Shown: positions 42,822 through 52,082 of the stretch, piece by piece
Layout of the letters: each line of letters begins with the position of its first letter
Position numbering within the stretch: the stretch's first letter is position 1
Origin: MGIIb-O5 sp036154155
GTDB lineage: Archaea > Thermoplasmatota > Poseidoniia > Poseidoniales > Thalassarchaeaceae
Length of the DNA: 64,000 nt
Assembly: GCA_036154155.1 (NCBI GenBank)
Contig: JAYZLP010000023.1
Coordinates: 1 to 64,000 of the forward strand
Direction: 5' to 3'
The notes under the pieces: model-generated
Databases searched by the model: none
Seen by the model: the letters and a program-made list of their open reading frames with translations, nothing else
Told to the model about the DNA's origin: nothing
Program-made: the position numbers and the translations under genes

Positions 42822-43619
42822 TTATGGCAATATCTTCGTACCTATGGGCAATAAGCCGTCAACCACTAGGTCGACTACCCTGTCAGGTTCTCTACCGTCA
42901 ATAAACCAAACATTAGGCACCTTCCGTGCGATTTCTGAAGCCCTGCGGGCCTTGAGCTCAATACCTCCAGTAACATCCTCTTCTGCGTTATGGAAAGTCT
43001 CCGCTTCTACCCCTGGCGACCAAACATCGAGTAGAGCCGCACCATGCCTCTCCGGGGGCCTATCCATCATTCCAGGTGAGTCACCGAGAAGGAAAATTGA
43101 GTATTCGACGCCAGGCACCTCAATTGATAATCTTACCATCAGATCATCACCAGAGAGTATCCCAAACTCGGAAGGCCCAACCTTCTCTACCACATCTCCA
43201 AATGTAACCATGACTTCGTTCTGCGGAGATTCAGAAAACTCCTCCAAACTACCTGAAAAATCAGAACCGGTTCCCATGGCCCAAACTGATGGAGGCCGTG
43301 ATTTGCATTGTAGGCCTTTGCCTTCTAAGCTACTAATGACATGCCCACTCAACTCAATCATGTCCCCACGTACTTGAATGACTGCTTCCCTCTGCCTATC
43401 GGCAATTTCCTCCTTTACGCCACTGCTGAGACCCCACTCCTTAGCTGTGAGGTGTCCAAATGACCCAGCTCCATGAACTAAAATCACTGAATGACCCTTT
43501 TCCACCAGAACAGATACCATGGTTGTGAGAGAATCAATAACGTCCAGCTTAACCGTCTTGTGTTTGGATTTGTCAGTAATCAGGCCGCCACCCATCTTGA
43601 TAACCACTGTACTGTGCAT
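42822..43619 (-). CDS. ipk: Isopentenyl phosphate kinase
   Basis: The 265-residue amino-acid-kinase-fold protein begins VVIKMGGGLITDKSKHK and has VHGAGSFGHLTAKEWGL, whose His is the diagnostic IPK residue for isopentenyl phosphate. It phosphorylates isopentenyl phosphate to IPP, the final step of archaeal mevalonate variants. ATG 43619 fits the family; the longer frame adds 19 unrelated residues. Its stop lies 17 bp before the IDI-prenyl synthase fusion, so the two form an isoprenoid operon. Confidence 0.92.
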   Translation of the reverse strand: MHSTVVIKMGGGLITDKSKHKTVKLDVIDSLTTMVSVLVEKGHSVILVHGAGSFGHLTAKEWGLSSGVKEEIADRQREAVIQVRGDMIELSGHVISSLEGKGLQCKSRPPSVWAMGTGSDFSGSLEEFSESPQNEVMVTFGDVVEKVGPSEFGILSGDDLMVRLSIEVPGVEYSIFLLGDSPGMMDRPPERHGAALLDVWSPGVEAETFHNAEEDVTGGIELKARRASEIARKVPNVWFIDGREPDRVVDLVVDGLLPIGTKILP

Positions 43620-43693
43620 TTGCTCGCCCGTCCGAGACAGACAAATGATTTGGGTTCTCCTACTCCTAACATACACACAGGGTTCATTTCGGT

Positions 43694-44041
43694 ATGTCCT
43701 CTCGCACCCATATGGCCGAACCGAGCGAGATGGACAATTTCCAGAGATGGCTTCAGACCCAGCTTTCTATGACCTCATCTATCGAGGATCCTGTAGACAG
43801 GGAGCGTAGACGATTACAGATAGAGTCAGCAATAAGAGAGGCTATTGCATTCAGAGAGTCGCTTAAAATTCTTGAAGAGCTAAAGGTCTCCCCTCCATTT
43901 GTGAATTCTGAGAAATCAGTTAGGAGTATCTCCGAGGCACCGTCAAACAACTCGAAGGCAGACAACACAATGTGCCCTATTTGTGACTCTGACATAGAAC
44001 AGGATTTGGGTTTCTGCACTGTTTGCGGAGAGAGGAGCTAG
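43694..44041 (+). CDS. Small protein with C-terminal zinc ribbon
   Basis: The 115-residue protein has a helical N-terminal half (MDNFQRWLQTQL, RRRLQIESAIREAIAFRESL), a Ser/Asn-rich linker and a C-terminal Cys4 ribbon, CPICDSDIEQDLGFCTVCG. The Cys arrangement is that of zinc ribbons in many archaeal small proteins. No family is recognised. It is divergent from IPK, and its end abuts the convergent KptA gene. Confidence 0.7.
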   Translation: MSSRTHMAEPSEMDNFQRWLQTQLSMTSSIEDPVDRERRRLQIESAIREAIAFRESLKILEELKVSPPFVNSEKSVRSISEAPSNNSKADNTMCPICDSDIEQDLGFCTVCGERS

Positions 44042-44740
44042 TTACTCTTCTTCCCACCTGGCTCTTGCTGCTTCAAATTCAGGGTCATCATCAGCCAAGA
44101 CGCTCAGATATTCACCCGATACGGAGTCCGCGAGATAAACAGTTACTCCGGCGTGCCATATCGTGTCTCCCGAAGCTACCATCCTTGCAGTATCAACCTC
44201 CAATAGGGTGGGGCTTGCGTGATGCACGTGACCCGCCTCAGCTGCCGCCCTTATGGTAGCAGATAGGTGAACGTGAGAACGGCCACTGGGTGATATCCCG
44301 ACCTCAATCAAATTCCCCGCCTCGTCGGGGGAACACGGGTAGTATAGTAGAGGTGGAATATTCTCAGTAGGCAGATCCAACTCAATCTCTAGGCTGTGCC
44401 CATATGTTGCCCTCATCATATTCCCTCTGACTTCGTAGCGGCCCTTTGGATCCGTTTCCGAGATGGCTCTGAAGTGATGCGGCCTTAGCCAATGAAATCT
44501 CCTCTCATTGGACTTTTTGAATTGGTATATGATGTCCTTAACATCGATCCAGCCATTGATGTCCATTTCTAAATCGAACTTCTCAGGTGCGTGCCTTAGG
44601 ACTAATGCCAGCCTTCTCGCTATCGTGTCTCTTTCATTCCCCCTCATGATGAATTTACCTTCCGAGTTGCATGCCGGACAGAGATCGTCATCGGAGAAAT
44701 ATCCATGTGTGTTGCACTCCCTAATCATTGTATCAGACAT
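44042..44740 (-). CDS. kptA: RNA 2'-phosphotransferase KptA/Tpt1
   Basis: KptA moves a 2'-phosphate from RNA (or another acceptor) to NAD+. The 232-residue protein shows LALVLRHAPEKF, GWIDVKDIIYQF, RGNMMRATYGHSLEIEL, GISPSGRSHVHLS and a C-terminal VDTARMVASGDTIW. An N-terminal ribbon with CNTHGYFSDDDLCPACNSEG resembles the zinc motif of archaeal members. I chose ATG 44740, just before that ribbon; TTG 44800 would add 20 residues. In archaea the physiological substrate is unclear because ligase chemistry differs from yeast. Divergent from the thiolase gene. Confidence 0.88.
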   Translation of the reverse strand: MSDTMIRECNTHGYFSDDDLCPACNSEGKFIMRGNERDTIARRLALVLRHAPEKFDLEMDINGWIDVKDIIYQFKKSNERRFHWLRPHHFRAISETDPKGRYEVRGNMMRATYGHSLEIELDLPTENIPPLLYYPCSPDEAGNLIEVGISPSGRSHVHLSATIRAAAEAGHVHHASPTLLEVDTARMVASGDTIWHAGVTVYLADSVSGEYLSVLADDDPEFEAARARWEEE

Positions 44741-44831
44741 TCGAGATGCAATTATTTCAAGAACCCCTCGGTCTAGATTCTCATTTTCCTCCCTACTCAA
44801 CGGTTATGTCCCTGATATTATCCGCAACACC

Positions 44832-45962
44832 GTGAGAGCTGTAATTGTCGACTGGGCGAGGACCCCATTCCATCGTGCTCACAAAGGAAGCTTATCTGAT
44901 ATAAGGCCAGATGAGATGCTTGGGCAGGTAACTAAGTTCTTGTTGAATCGTAACAATATAGACCCAGCCACAATCGATGACATACTCGTGGGATGTGCTT
45001 ATCCCGAAGGTGAGCAGGGATACAACATTGGGCGCCTTTCAGTATTTCTAGGCGGACTTCCAAATAGTGTGCCGGGTGCTACGTTCAATAGGCTGTGTGG
45101 ATCATCGATGCAAGCAATACTTACTGCAGCAGCGCATATCGAAGTTGGTTGGGGGGACTGTTTCCTCTGCTCTGGAGTGGAATCAATGAGTAGGATTCAG
45201 AGAAGAGGGTTCAATTGGAGCCCACATCCGGAATTGGAGCAGAATTACCCAGATGCATATGTGAATATGGGCATAACTGCTGAGAACGTCGCCGAGAAGT
45301 GGAATATTTCGAGAGAAGAGCAGGAAAATTTTGCCCTTAATTCGCACATCAAGGCAAGCACTGCACACCAATCCGGATTTTTCGATGATGAATTATGCGC
45401 GGTTGAGTCACATGATGTTGTGAGTACTGATGGATGCATCAGGCCCAATACGAGTTCAGAATCGATGTCCAAACTAAAGCCCGCATTCAGGGAAGGGGGA
45501 ACTGTGACCGCCGCCACATCATCGCCCCTCACAGACGGCGCGGTTTCATTATTGGTATGTAGTGAGGAATTTGCATCGGCAAACGACCTTATTCCGCTTG
45601 CTAGGATTGTCTCAGGTGCGGTGGTAGGATGCCCTCCTGAGTTGATGGGAATAGGTCCGATAGAGGCCACGAGAAAGGCTCTTTCCAGAGCTAAATGGGA
45701 TGTTGAATCAGTGGATATTTTTGAGATCAATGAGGCTTTCTCTTCTCAAAGCATCGCTGTAATCAAGGAATTGGGTTTGGATGAATCTAAGGTGAATATT
45801 GACGGTGGGGCAATAGCAATTGGGCACCCTCTTGGTGCATCGGGCGCTCGTATTACCGGTAAGGCTGCCTCCCTCATTCAGAGAACCAACTCTCAACGTG
45901 CAGTTGCCACCATGTGCATTGGTGGTGGCATGGGTATCGCTATTGCGCTAGAGTCTCCTTGA
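44832..45962 (+). CDS. Thiolase (acetyl-CoA C-acyltransferase)
   Basis: The 376-residue protein has a full thiolase active site: nucleophile Cys89 in RLCGSSMQA, NEAFSSQ, the GHPLGASGAR loop and the second Cys in CIGGGMG. It could break down 3-ketoacyl-CoA in beta-oxidation or make acetoacetyl-CoA. As a single gene with no other fatty-acid gene beside it, direction is uncertain. The GTG at 44832 gives the family N-terminus (VRAVIVDWARTPF); the longer open frame overlaps KptA. Confidence 0.92.
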   Translation: MRAVIVDWARTPFHRAHKGSLSDIRPDEMLGQVTKFLLNRNNIDPATIDDILVGCAYPEGEQGYNIGRLSVFLGGLPNSVPGATFNRLCGSSMQAILTAAAHIEVGWGDCFLCSGVESMSRIQRRGFNWSPHPELEQNYPDAYVNMGITAENVAEKWNISREEQENFALNSHIKASTAHQSGFFDDELCAVESHDVVSTDGCIRPNTSSESMSKLKPAFREGGTVTAATSSPLTDGAVSLLVCSEEFASANDLIPLARIVSGAVVGCPPELMGIGPIEATRKALSRAKWDVESVDIFEINEAFSSQSIAVIKELGLDESKVNIDGGAIAIGHPLGASGARITGKAASLIQRTNSQRAVATMCIGGGMGIAIALESP

Positions 45963-46470
45963 CTAGAAAACCATTGCAACTCGGGCACCTATCCCCCACC
46001 TTCAACTCAACAGGTATGACTGCCAGGATGCTGTGGCAGTTAGGACACGCTGCTAGAACCTCTCCTTCATTCAGCATTCCACCTGCAATTGAGTTACTAC
46101 CCGAACCAGAATACCATTGCATGAATGCCTCGCTTCTGAGGGTGCCAATTCTACGCAATGAACTCACGCCAAGAAGGATGTATAAGGCGCCTTGGAATAA
46201 TTGCCCCAACGAGAACATCACCATTCCAGAAACGATTAGAGCAAATCCACACATCAACAGGAATGACGAACCCAACCATGGACCAGGAGAGCCCTTTGAT
46301 CTTAGAGACAATGCCGCCGCAACTCCGACGGGTATGGTCAATAGGCAAATAACGATAGAACCGATTACTGGGAACGTTACCCCGTACTGGAGAAATGATA
46401 TTGTCAGCAATAGTATTAGCATCGTCATAACGGAGATGAAAACCACCATATTTCTCAGCAGTCTTTCCAT
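45940..46470 (-). CDS. Membrane protein with C-terminal zinc ribbon
   Basis: The 176-residue protein has three to four hydrophobic helices (near residues 8-28, 32-55, 65-90 and 92-105). A C-terminal ribbon, CPNCHSILAVIP then CPSCNGFLV, probably binds zinc in the cytoplasm. No family is recognised. I use ATG 46470; ATG 46509 would overlap CoaBC. The gene is convergent with thiolase and overlaps it by 23 bp. Confidence 0.7.
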   Translation of the reverse strand: MERLLRNMVVFISVMTMLILLLTISFLQYGVTFPVIGSIVICLLTIPVGVAAALSLRSKGSPGPWLGSSFLLMCGFALIVSGMVMFSLGQLFQGALYILLGVSSLRRIGTLRSEAFMQWYSGSGSNSIAGGMLNEGEVLAACPNCHSILAVIPVELKVGDRCPSCNGFLVKETLAQ

Positions 46471-46498
46471 ACTCAACGCCCTCTCCGTTCCTCCATGC

Positions 46499-47740
46499 AT
46501 GCGACGCACTCATGAATCACACGGCCTTGCGGTGCATGTGAGCAGAGACACGGGGGTTACAATCGCAAGTCGATGCCTCGAGGGGAGAAGAATCCTTCTG
46601 GCGGTTACTGGGGGCATTGCAGCTGTGGAGTCAGTGAAATTGGCGAGGGAGATAAGGAGGCATGGCGCCGATGTTTCGCCCATGATGTCTACAGACGCAA
46701 CTAGGGTGATTTCACCATTGGCCCTGTCATGGGGTTCTGGTGTTGACGTGATTACAAAATGGGAGCCATCGATGTCTCAGTTGGGAAGCTTTGACGCCAT
46801 ATTAGTGGCGCCCGCTACAAGGAACACCATAGCCAAGCATATTCACGGAATTATGGACTCACCAATAATGATGGCGCTGGCTGCATCACGCGGCAATAAT
46901 ACCCCGATACTGTTCGTACCGTCCATGCACAAAGATCTGTTCGATGACCCAGTGACAGAGGAGCTTCTTTCGGCAGTTGCAGACTCAGGAGCTAGTGTCA
47001 TTGTCGATGAACAATCGGAGGGAAGGAGGAAACAACCAGACCCAGTCTCGATTGTGGCCGAATTGTGCCACATGTGTAATTCATCTCTTCCCGCAAGACG
47101 AAAAGTTGCAATCACATTGGGTGCAAATAGGGCCCCGATTGACTCAGTCAGGGCAATTCAAAACGCCTCTTCTGGTAGAACTGGTTGGGCCATTGCTGAA
47201 CATCTTCATAGGATGGGCCATAGTGTAGTCTGTATCGCAGGAAAAACTTCCGTCCGTCCAACCTTCAAGATGCCAGATGTCCGTGTCGACGGAACTCCTC
47301 AGGGGATGCTCACAATAGCCAGAGATGTTGCTTCGGGCGACCCTAAGCCTGATGTCTGGATTCATGCCGCCGCCGTCCTTGACTATTTTCAGGAGCCAAT
47401 CAAAGGTAAGAGGCCCAGTGGAAGCGGCAATTGGACTCTCGAACTAATTGAGGGTCCGAAACACATTTCAGAACTTTCAGAATTGACTACAGGCTCCTTT
47501 AGGATAGGATTCAAACTAGAGGTCAACTCTTCTGAAGAAGATTTAGTTAACAGGTCTCTGGAGCAGATATCCAGATACGGTATCGATGCTGTCGTGGCAA
47601 ATAACTTGGATGATCTGAGCAGTGATAAGAAACCTAGGTGCCGCATTGTCATGCCTGATGGCAATTTCATTGTAATAGAAGATGAGATGTCTATGTGCGA
47701 TTCTATTGAGTCCCTAGTTTCGCAACATAAGCTAGAATAG
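46499..47740 (+). CDS. coaBC: Bifunctional phosphopantothenoylcysteine decarboxylase/phosphopantothenate--cysteine ligase CoaBC
   Basis: CoaBC makes 4'-phosphopantetheine for coenzyme A. The 413-residue protein has a flavoprotein CoaC half (ILLAVTGGIAAVESVKLAR, APATRNTIAKHIHGI) and a CoaB half (ASSGRTGWAIAEHL, HAAAVLDYF, IGFKLEV, VVANNLDD). The usual PAMN segment is replaced by PSMHKDLF, as in other archaeal enzymes I recall. ATG 46499 is my start, though GTG 46532 and 46538 are possible. The upstream part of the frame lies over the opposite-strand membrane protein. Confidence 0.9.
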   Translation: MRRTHESHGLAVHVSRDTGVTIASRCLEGRRILLAVTGGIAAVESVKLAREIRRHGADVSPMMSTDATRVISPLALSWGSGVDVITKWEPSMSQLGSFDAILVAPATRNTIAKHIHGIMDSPIMMALAASRGNNTPILFVPSMHKDLFDDPVTEELLSAVADSGASVIVDEQSEGRRKQPDPVSIVAELCHMCNSSLPARRKVAITLGANRAPIDSVRAIQNASSGRTGWAIAEHLHRMGHSVVCIAGKTSVRPTFKMPDVRVDGTPQGMLTIARDVASGDPKPDVWIHAAAVLDYFQEPIKGKRPSGSGNWTLELIEGPKHISELSELTTGSFRIGFKLEVNSSEEDLVNRSLEQISRYGIDAVVANNLDDLSSDKKPRCRIVMPDGNFIVIEDEMSMCDSIESLVSQHKLE

Positions 47741-47780
47741 TTGCGAATAATTCAAGCCACGGTCATTCCGGGTTCGTACC

Positions 47781-49301
47781 ATGACAGGGCATGGCAAGGC
47801 CAAGAGGGGCATCCCCTCCAAGTCTGACTTCAATTCCTGGTATCCCTCAATTGTCGAGATTGCCGACCTAGTCGACAAGAGATATCCAATCAAGGGAATG
47901 GATGTATGGAAGCCATACGGTCTATCGGCAATGACGTTGATTGACGGCCTTGCTAGGCAGCAGATGTCCAAGACAGGCCACTCTGAGTATAGGTTCCCCC
48001 TACTAGTTCCCGAGGATTTACTGGAGAGGGAAAATAAACTCGTTTCCCGCCTGAAGGCTGCCAGGGCTGCTGGGGTGGACCCCTCGGAACTAAGGATCGA
48101 GGAGGAGGACTCGGGGTTCAAGAAAGAGGTCTATTGGGTAACGCATGGCGGTGAAAACGAACTCGATATCCCCATGTTCCTCAGGCCAACGTCAGAGACA
48201 CCAATGTATACCATGTTCTCCTTATGGGTCAGGAGTCATGCTGACCTACCTCTGAAAACATTCCAGATTGTTAACACATTCAGATATGAGACAAAGCAGA
48301 CCCGATCGTTCATCAGGGTCAGGGAGATACATTTCTTCGAAGCTCATACGGTTCATGCAACCGAGGATGATGCCACTGAACAAATCAATGAGGATGCAGA
48401 GATGGTTCAGAGCATACTGCATGACCTCTGCCTTCCAAGCATAGTGTCAAAGAGGCCTGTCTGGGACACATTCCCAGGGGCCTGGTACACTATGGCGGCA
48501 GATGTTGTAATGCCTAACGGCAGGACACTGCAAGTAGCAACATATCACCACTATAGGGACCAATGGGCAGGAGCGTTCGACCTCTCGTACGAGGATTCGG
48601 ATGGAAACACCCAACTCTGCCATCAGACAACATTTGGAATGTCAGAGAGGTTGCTTGGCTCGGTCGTTGGGATGCATGGGGACGATCAGGGACTAATCAT
48701 GCCCCCTGCGATTGCCCCCTTCCAGGTTGTTTTGTTTCCAGTAGCAGCTCATGTAAATGAGAATGTTATGCCTGCAATAAAGGACCTGGCAGAATCACTT
48801 AGGTCATCAGGATATAGGGTAAAATTGGATGATCGTGATGTCAGACCAGGAGTTAAGCACTACGACTGGGAAATCAAGGGAGCCCCTATACGACTAGAGC
48901 TAGGCCCTAGGGACCTAGAGTCCGGTAATTGCGTACTCTCATTACGCACCGGGGGAAAGGAGGAGGTCTCGATCGAAGGCATTTCTGAAACGATTAGAAA
49001 CAGACTCGACACAATTTCCGATGAACTCAGGAGCAGGTCCTCTGTACATATTGAATCCTTAATTCGTCCGTTTCCCGGTGTAGTTCCTACTGGCGACAAG
49101 TGGGAGCTCGCGGGGGAAATCGAAGATGGTGTAATCTACGAAATCGCCTTTGACGGAAACGACTCTGACGCCGAGGTTCTCGAGAAACTCACAGGTCTGG
49201 CAATATTGGGCGATTGTGACGAGCCTTACTCCGAACCCAAGCCATGCGTTGTAACTGGTAGGATGACTACTAGGAAGCAGCACCTTGCTAGGATGTACTG
49301 A
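47781..49301 (+). CDS. proS: Proline--tRNA ligase (archaeal/eukaryotic type)
   Basis: The 506-residue class II enzyme charges tRNA-Pro. Motif 1 sits near GLARQQMSKTGHSEYRFPLL, motif 2 in VNTFRYETKQTRSFIRVREI, and motif 3 near the GMSERLLGSVVGMHGDDQGL segment. The anticodon-binding domain and a C-terminal zinc-like domain (ending TRKQHLARMY) follow. It lacks the bacterial editing insertion. Convergent with the neighbour at 49302, to which it abuts directly. Confidence 0.95.
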   Translation: MTGHGKAKRGIPSKSDFNSWYPSIVEIADLVDKRYPIKGMDVWKPYGLSAMTLIDGLARQQMSKTGHSEYRFPLLVPEDLLERENKLVSRLKAARAAGVDPSELRIEEEDSGFKKEVYWVTHGGENELDIPMFLRPTSETPMYTMFSLWVRSHADLPLKTFQIVNTFRYETKQTRSFIRVREIHFFEAHTVHATEDDATEQINEDAEMVQSILHDLCLPSIVSKRPVWDTFPGAWYTMAADVVMPNGRTLQVATYHHYRDQWAGAFDLSYEDSDGNTQLCHQTTFGMSERLLGSVVGMHGDDQGLIMPPAIAPFQVVLFPVAAHVNENVMPAIKDLAESLRSSGYRVKLDDRDVRPGVKHYDWEIKGAPIRLELGPRDLESGNCVLSLRTGGKEEVSIEGISETIRNRLDTISDELRSRSSVHIESLIRPFPGVVPTGDKWELAGEIEDGVIYEIAFDGNDSDAEVLEKLTGLAILGDCDEPYSEPKPCVVTGRMTTRKQHLARMY

Positions 49302-50144
49302 TCATCTCTTCCTTAGCATCAGGCGCATTGTTACCAAGCTGAATAGCATCATTAGAGCACCATCGATAACACCGCCAGTTCCCGCTTGACCCCATGAATC
49401 AAGATTGTTATACTCAGGCAATTCGGACCATAGCAATCTAGTGTTTTCATCACAATTGGGAGTCGAATCCGACATCTTAGCCAATACGCTCAAGCCTCCC
49501 ACAGTGCCATTGCTGTATGCGACAGGCTCCCCTTCCAGACTCAGTATTGAGAGGTATGTGTAAGGGGGCGTTGTAACCATCCAGTTTTCAGTCTGGATCC
49601 TCACTGTCTCACCTGCGGTCCAGGCGGATCCACCTTCGTCAACAACTTCATTTGAGCCATTTTCTGATATGACCCATGAAATGCTGTAGTTTGATGAAAT
49701 GTTCATCCCCGTAACGGTCCATGAGATCAATAGATTTCCGTCATTAACCGTGGCCGAAGATGAGTAAGCCAGTTCCTTCGGACCTACTTCGTCCTCACAT
49801 AGTGGGACATAGCTACCAATGCCTATCGCTACATTTGATGCCACTATGGAGAGGCAGAGCAGACTAACCACGATTGAGAAAACTGGCCTTCTAGGCGTCA
49901 TCACTCCACCCGAATCTCCCTCATCGTCCGACTCTTCGCTTTCGGGTATCTCCACTCCGCCATTGCCGTTTGATACAGAAATCCCATGCGCCTTTGGTTT
50001 GACCGGCTTATTGACGCCCATCTCTTCTAGAGCATCCCTCCCGTATATCCTCTCAGCCATAGAATAGAGCCCTGGGTCGCCCTCAATCTCGGAAGGATCG
50101 ATAGATCCGTCAAGAAGGCCTTTGAGCCTCTCCGAGTCACTCAT
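49302..50144 (-). CDS. Membrane-anchored protein with extracellular beta domain, unknown
   Basis: I do not recognise this 280-residue protein. The first 80 residues are soluble and acidic (MSDSERLKGLLDG). Then comes one transmembrane helix (SIVVSLLCLSIVASNVAIGI), a Ser/Thr/Asn-rich region of about 150 residues that looks like an Ig-like or beta-sandwich exposed domain, and a C-terminal helix ending MRLMLRKR. The topology suggests a surface protein held at both ends. ATG 50144 fits better than 50165. Convergent with ProRS. Confidence 0.65.
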   Translation of the reverse strand: MSDSERLKGLLDGSIDPSEIEGDPGLYSMAERIYGRDALEEMGVNKPVKPKAHGISVSNGNGGVEIPESEESDDEGDSGGVMTPRRPVFSIVVSLLCLSIVASNVAIGIGSYVPLCEDEVGPKELAYSSSATVNDGNLLISWTVTGMNISSNYSISWVISENGSNEVVDEGGSAWTAGETVRIQTENWMVTTPPYTYLSILSLEGEPVAYSNGTVGGLSVLAKMSDSTPNCDENTRLLWSELPEYNNLDSWGQAGTGGVIDGALMMLFSLVTMRLMLRKR

Positions 50145-50207
50145 ATTGTGCGCCCCACTATGCATACTTCATCAATCAAACGCTAGCATGACCGAAATCG
50201 AGTCATT

Positions 50208-51155
50208 TCAGACACTGTTGATGATGTCGCGAGCTTGTGCGGCAATCTCGTTCCTAGTTAGGCCCATGTGGTGCATTAGTTCGGAGCTCCCCCCACTCTC
50301 CCCAAATCTGTCATCTACTCCAACCATTCGAAGTGGGAAGCCTCCCTTGGTTGAAAGGTACTCAGCAACAGCACCGCCGAGACCGCCGATAACTGAATGG
50401 TCCTCTGCAGTGACAATACCGAGACAATTTTCCCTGACATCATCCAGTAATCCCGTATCCAGTGGCTTAATCGTGTGCATATCAATTACACGAGCACTGA
50501 TCCCCTCTCCCTCAAGTAATTCCGCTGCCTCCATTGCCTCTGAAACCATAACCCCGCAAGCTACTATGGCAATATCCCCACCTTCTCTTAGTAGCGACCC
50601 CTTGCCAATCTCTAGTGTTTTGACCGTTTCAGAGTCATACATTCTCGGGGTCTTATTTCTAGCGGTTCTAGTGTATGAAGCATTACTATGCTCTAGAAGT
50701 TGTACGGTGAGCTCCTCTGCTGATAGGTCATCACAGGGAGTGATGACGGTCAGTCCGGGGATCGTCCTGTAAATTGCTAGGTCCTCTATGGATTGAGCAC
50801 TACTCCCGTCGGTTCCGGTATGTATCCCACCATGGCTTCCGCATATGTGTACGGCTAGCCCCGGTCTGGATATGCCGTTCCTGACTTGTTCAAATGCGCG
50901 CTCAGTGAAAATGGCAAAGGTGCTAGCAAATGGAACCTTGCCAGATGATGCCATGCCTGCTGCAACCAGCATCATGTTTTGTTCCGCGATTCCGAGGGAG
51001 ACAGTTCTTTCAGGATGTTCGGCTCTGAATAGGCAGGATTTGGTAGATTTACCAAGATCAGCCTCAAGGACGACTACTCTGGGGTCAGCGGACAGCCTCA
51101 GGAGTGCGGAGCCGTACCCGTCCCTGGATGCACCTCCCGTGGACGGAGCACTCAT
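50208..51155 (-). CDS. Transketolase, C-terminal subunit
   Basis: The 315-residue protein has the pyrimidine-binding and C-terminal domains of transketolase: GIAEQNMMLVAAGMASSG, HGGIHTGTDGSSAQ, IDMHTIKPLD and EDHSVIGGLGGAVAE. With the N-terminal subunit encoded just upstream (4-bp ATGA overlap at 51152-51155) it forms a split transketolase, common in archaea. It shuffles two-carbon units between pentose and other sugar phosphates using thiamine diphosphate. Confidence 0.93.
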   Translation of the reverse strand: MSAPSTGGASRDGYGSALLRLSADPRVVVLEADLGKSTKSCLFRAEHPERTVSLGIAEQNMMLVAAGMASSGKVPFASTFAIFTERAFEQVRNGISRPGLAVHICGSHGGIHTGTDGSSAQSIEDLAIYRTIPGLTVITPCDDLSAEELTVQLLEHSNASYTRTARNKTPRMYDSETVKTLEIGKGSLLREGGDIAIVACGVMVSEAMEAAELLEGEGISARVIDMHTIKPLDTGLLDDVRENCLGIVTAEDHSVIGGLGGAVAEYLSTKGGFPLRMVGVDDRFGESGGSSELMHHMGLTRNEIAAQARDIINSV

Positions 51156-51988
51156 GATAGCTCCTCCAATGCCTTTTCCAACTCCTCGTCATTGGGAGCT
51201 TTCCCATGGAATGATGGATTATCCTCCATGAATGAAACGCCCTTGCCCTTTACAGTGTGAGCAACAATAGCTGATGGCCCGGTGTGCGTATTGGATGCCC
51301 ACTCCAAGGCCTGGACAATTTCCCCCATATCATGGCCATCAATTTCCCTGACATTCCATCCGAAGGCCTCAATCTTTGACGCTACATCGCCGACTTCCAT
51401 CTGTACATTTACAAAGTCATCATTCTGGATCCTATTCCTGTCCACAATCAGCTTCAATCCTGATACACCATGGAAGTCGGCTGCCATCATAGCCTCCCAT
51501 ATCTGCCCCTCCTGTATCTCACCATCGCCTACCATGACCCACGTCTCTCTATTGCTAGAGTCCATCCTAGCAGCCAACGCGCATCCAAGGCCGAATGACA
51601 GACCCATGCCTAAGCTTCCAGCGGAGAAATCTACACCATCCGTCCACTTCATGTCTACATGCCCTTGACAAACAGAGCCAAGTGTCCTGAAGGTAGACAG
51701 GTCATTCTCGTTCAGAAATCCCATTTCGTGCAGTATGGAGTAAACGGCAGGACTTGCGTGTCCCTTGCTCATTACGAAACGGTCCCTATCTTCCCAATCC
51801 GGTTCGCTGGTCTTGAACCTTAGTCGTGTACCGTACAGTGCAGCAATAATGTCAATCGCCGAGAGCGATCCCCCTGGATGCCCCGCACCGGCATTATGAA
51901 TCATTTTGACTATGTGCTTCCTGCAGTCGTTTGACAGTTCTTCCAGCTCGGGGATTGACAGGTTCCGGCGCCCGGCATCCCCTCCCAT
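51152..51988 (-). CDS. Transketolase, N-terminal subunit
   Basis: The 278-residue protein binds the pyrophosphate of thiamine diphosphate. Visible segments are AGAGHPGGSLSAIDIIAALY, DRFVMSKGHASPAVY, MVGDGEIQEGQIWEAMM with the Mg2+-binding motif, and VDRNRIQ. It pairs with the C-terminal subunit downstream. ATG 51988 fits; the longer frame is not conserved. It can supply pentose phosphates or sedoheptulose 7-phosphate, the possible substrate of the GmhA-like enzyme. Confidence 0.93.
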   Translation of the reverse strand: MGGDAGRRNLSIPELEELSNDCRKHIVKMIHNAGAGHPGGSLSAIDIIAALYGTRLRFKTSEPDWEDRDRFVMSKGHASPAVYSILHEMGFLNENDLSTFRTLGSVCQGHVDMKWTDGVDFSAGSLGMGLSFGLGCALAARMDSSNRETWVMVGDGEIQEGQIWEAMMAADFHGVSGLKLIVDRNRIQNDDFVNVQMEVGDVASKIEAFGWNVREIDGHDMGEIVQALEWASNTHTGPSAIVAHTVKGKGVSFMEDNPSFHGKAPNDEELEKALEELS

Positions 51989-52082
51989 GATACTCCTACT
52001 GAATCTAACTAATGATGATTTCCGGACACGGAACACTCCTTGTCAGACAATTCTTATCACATGCCTCTAGGTGTCAATACAC

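Noticed and set aside
44508..44831. Upstream extension of the thiolase frame
   Set aside because: It runs through KptA in antisense; the thiolase family N-terminus begins at GTG 44832.
45914..46498. N-terminal extension of the CoaBC frame
   Set aside because: It overlaps the opposite-strand zinc-ribbon membrane protein and lacks CoaBC homology; the CoaC fold begins after 46499.
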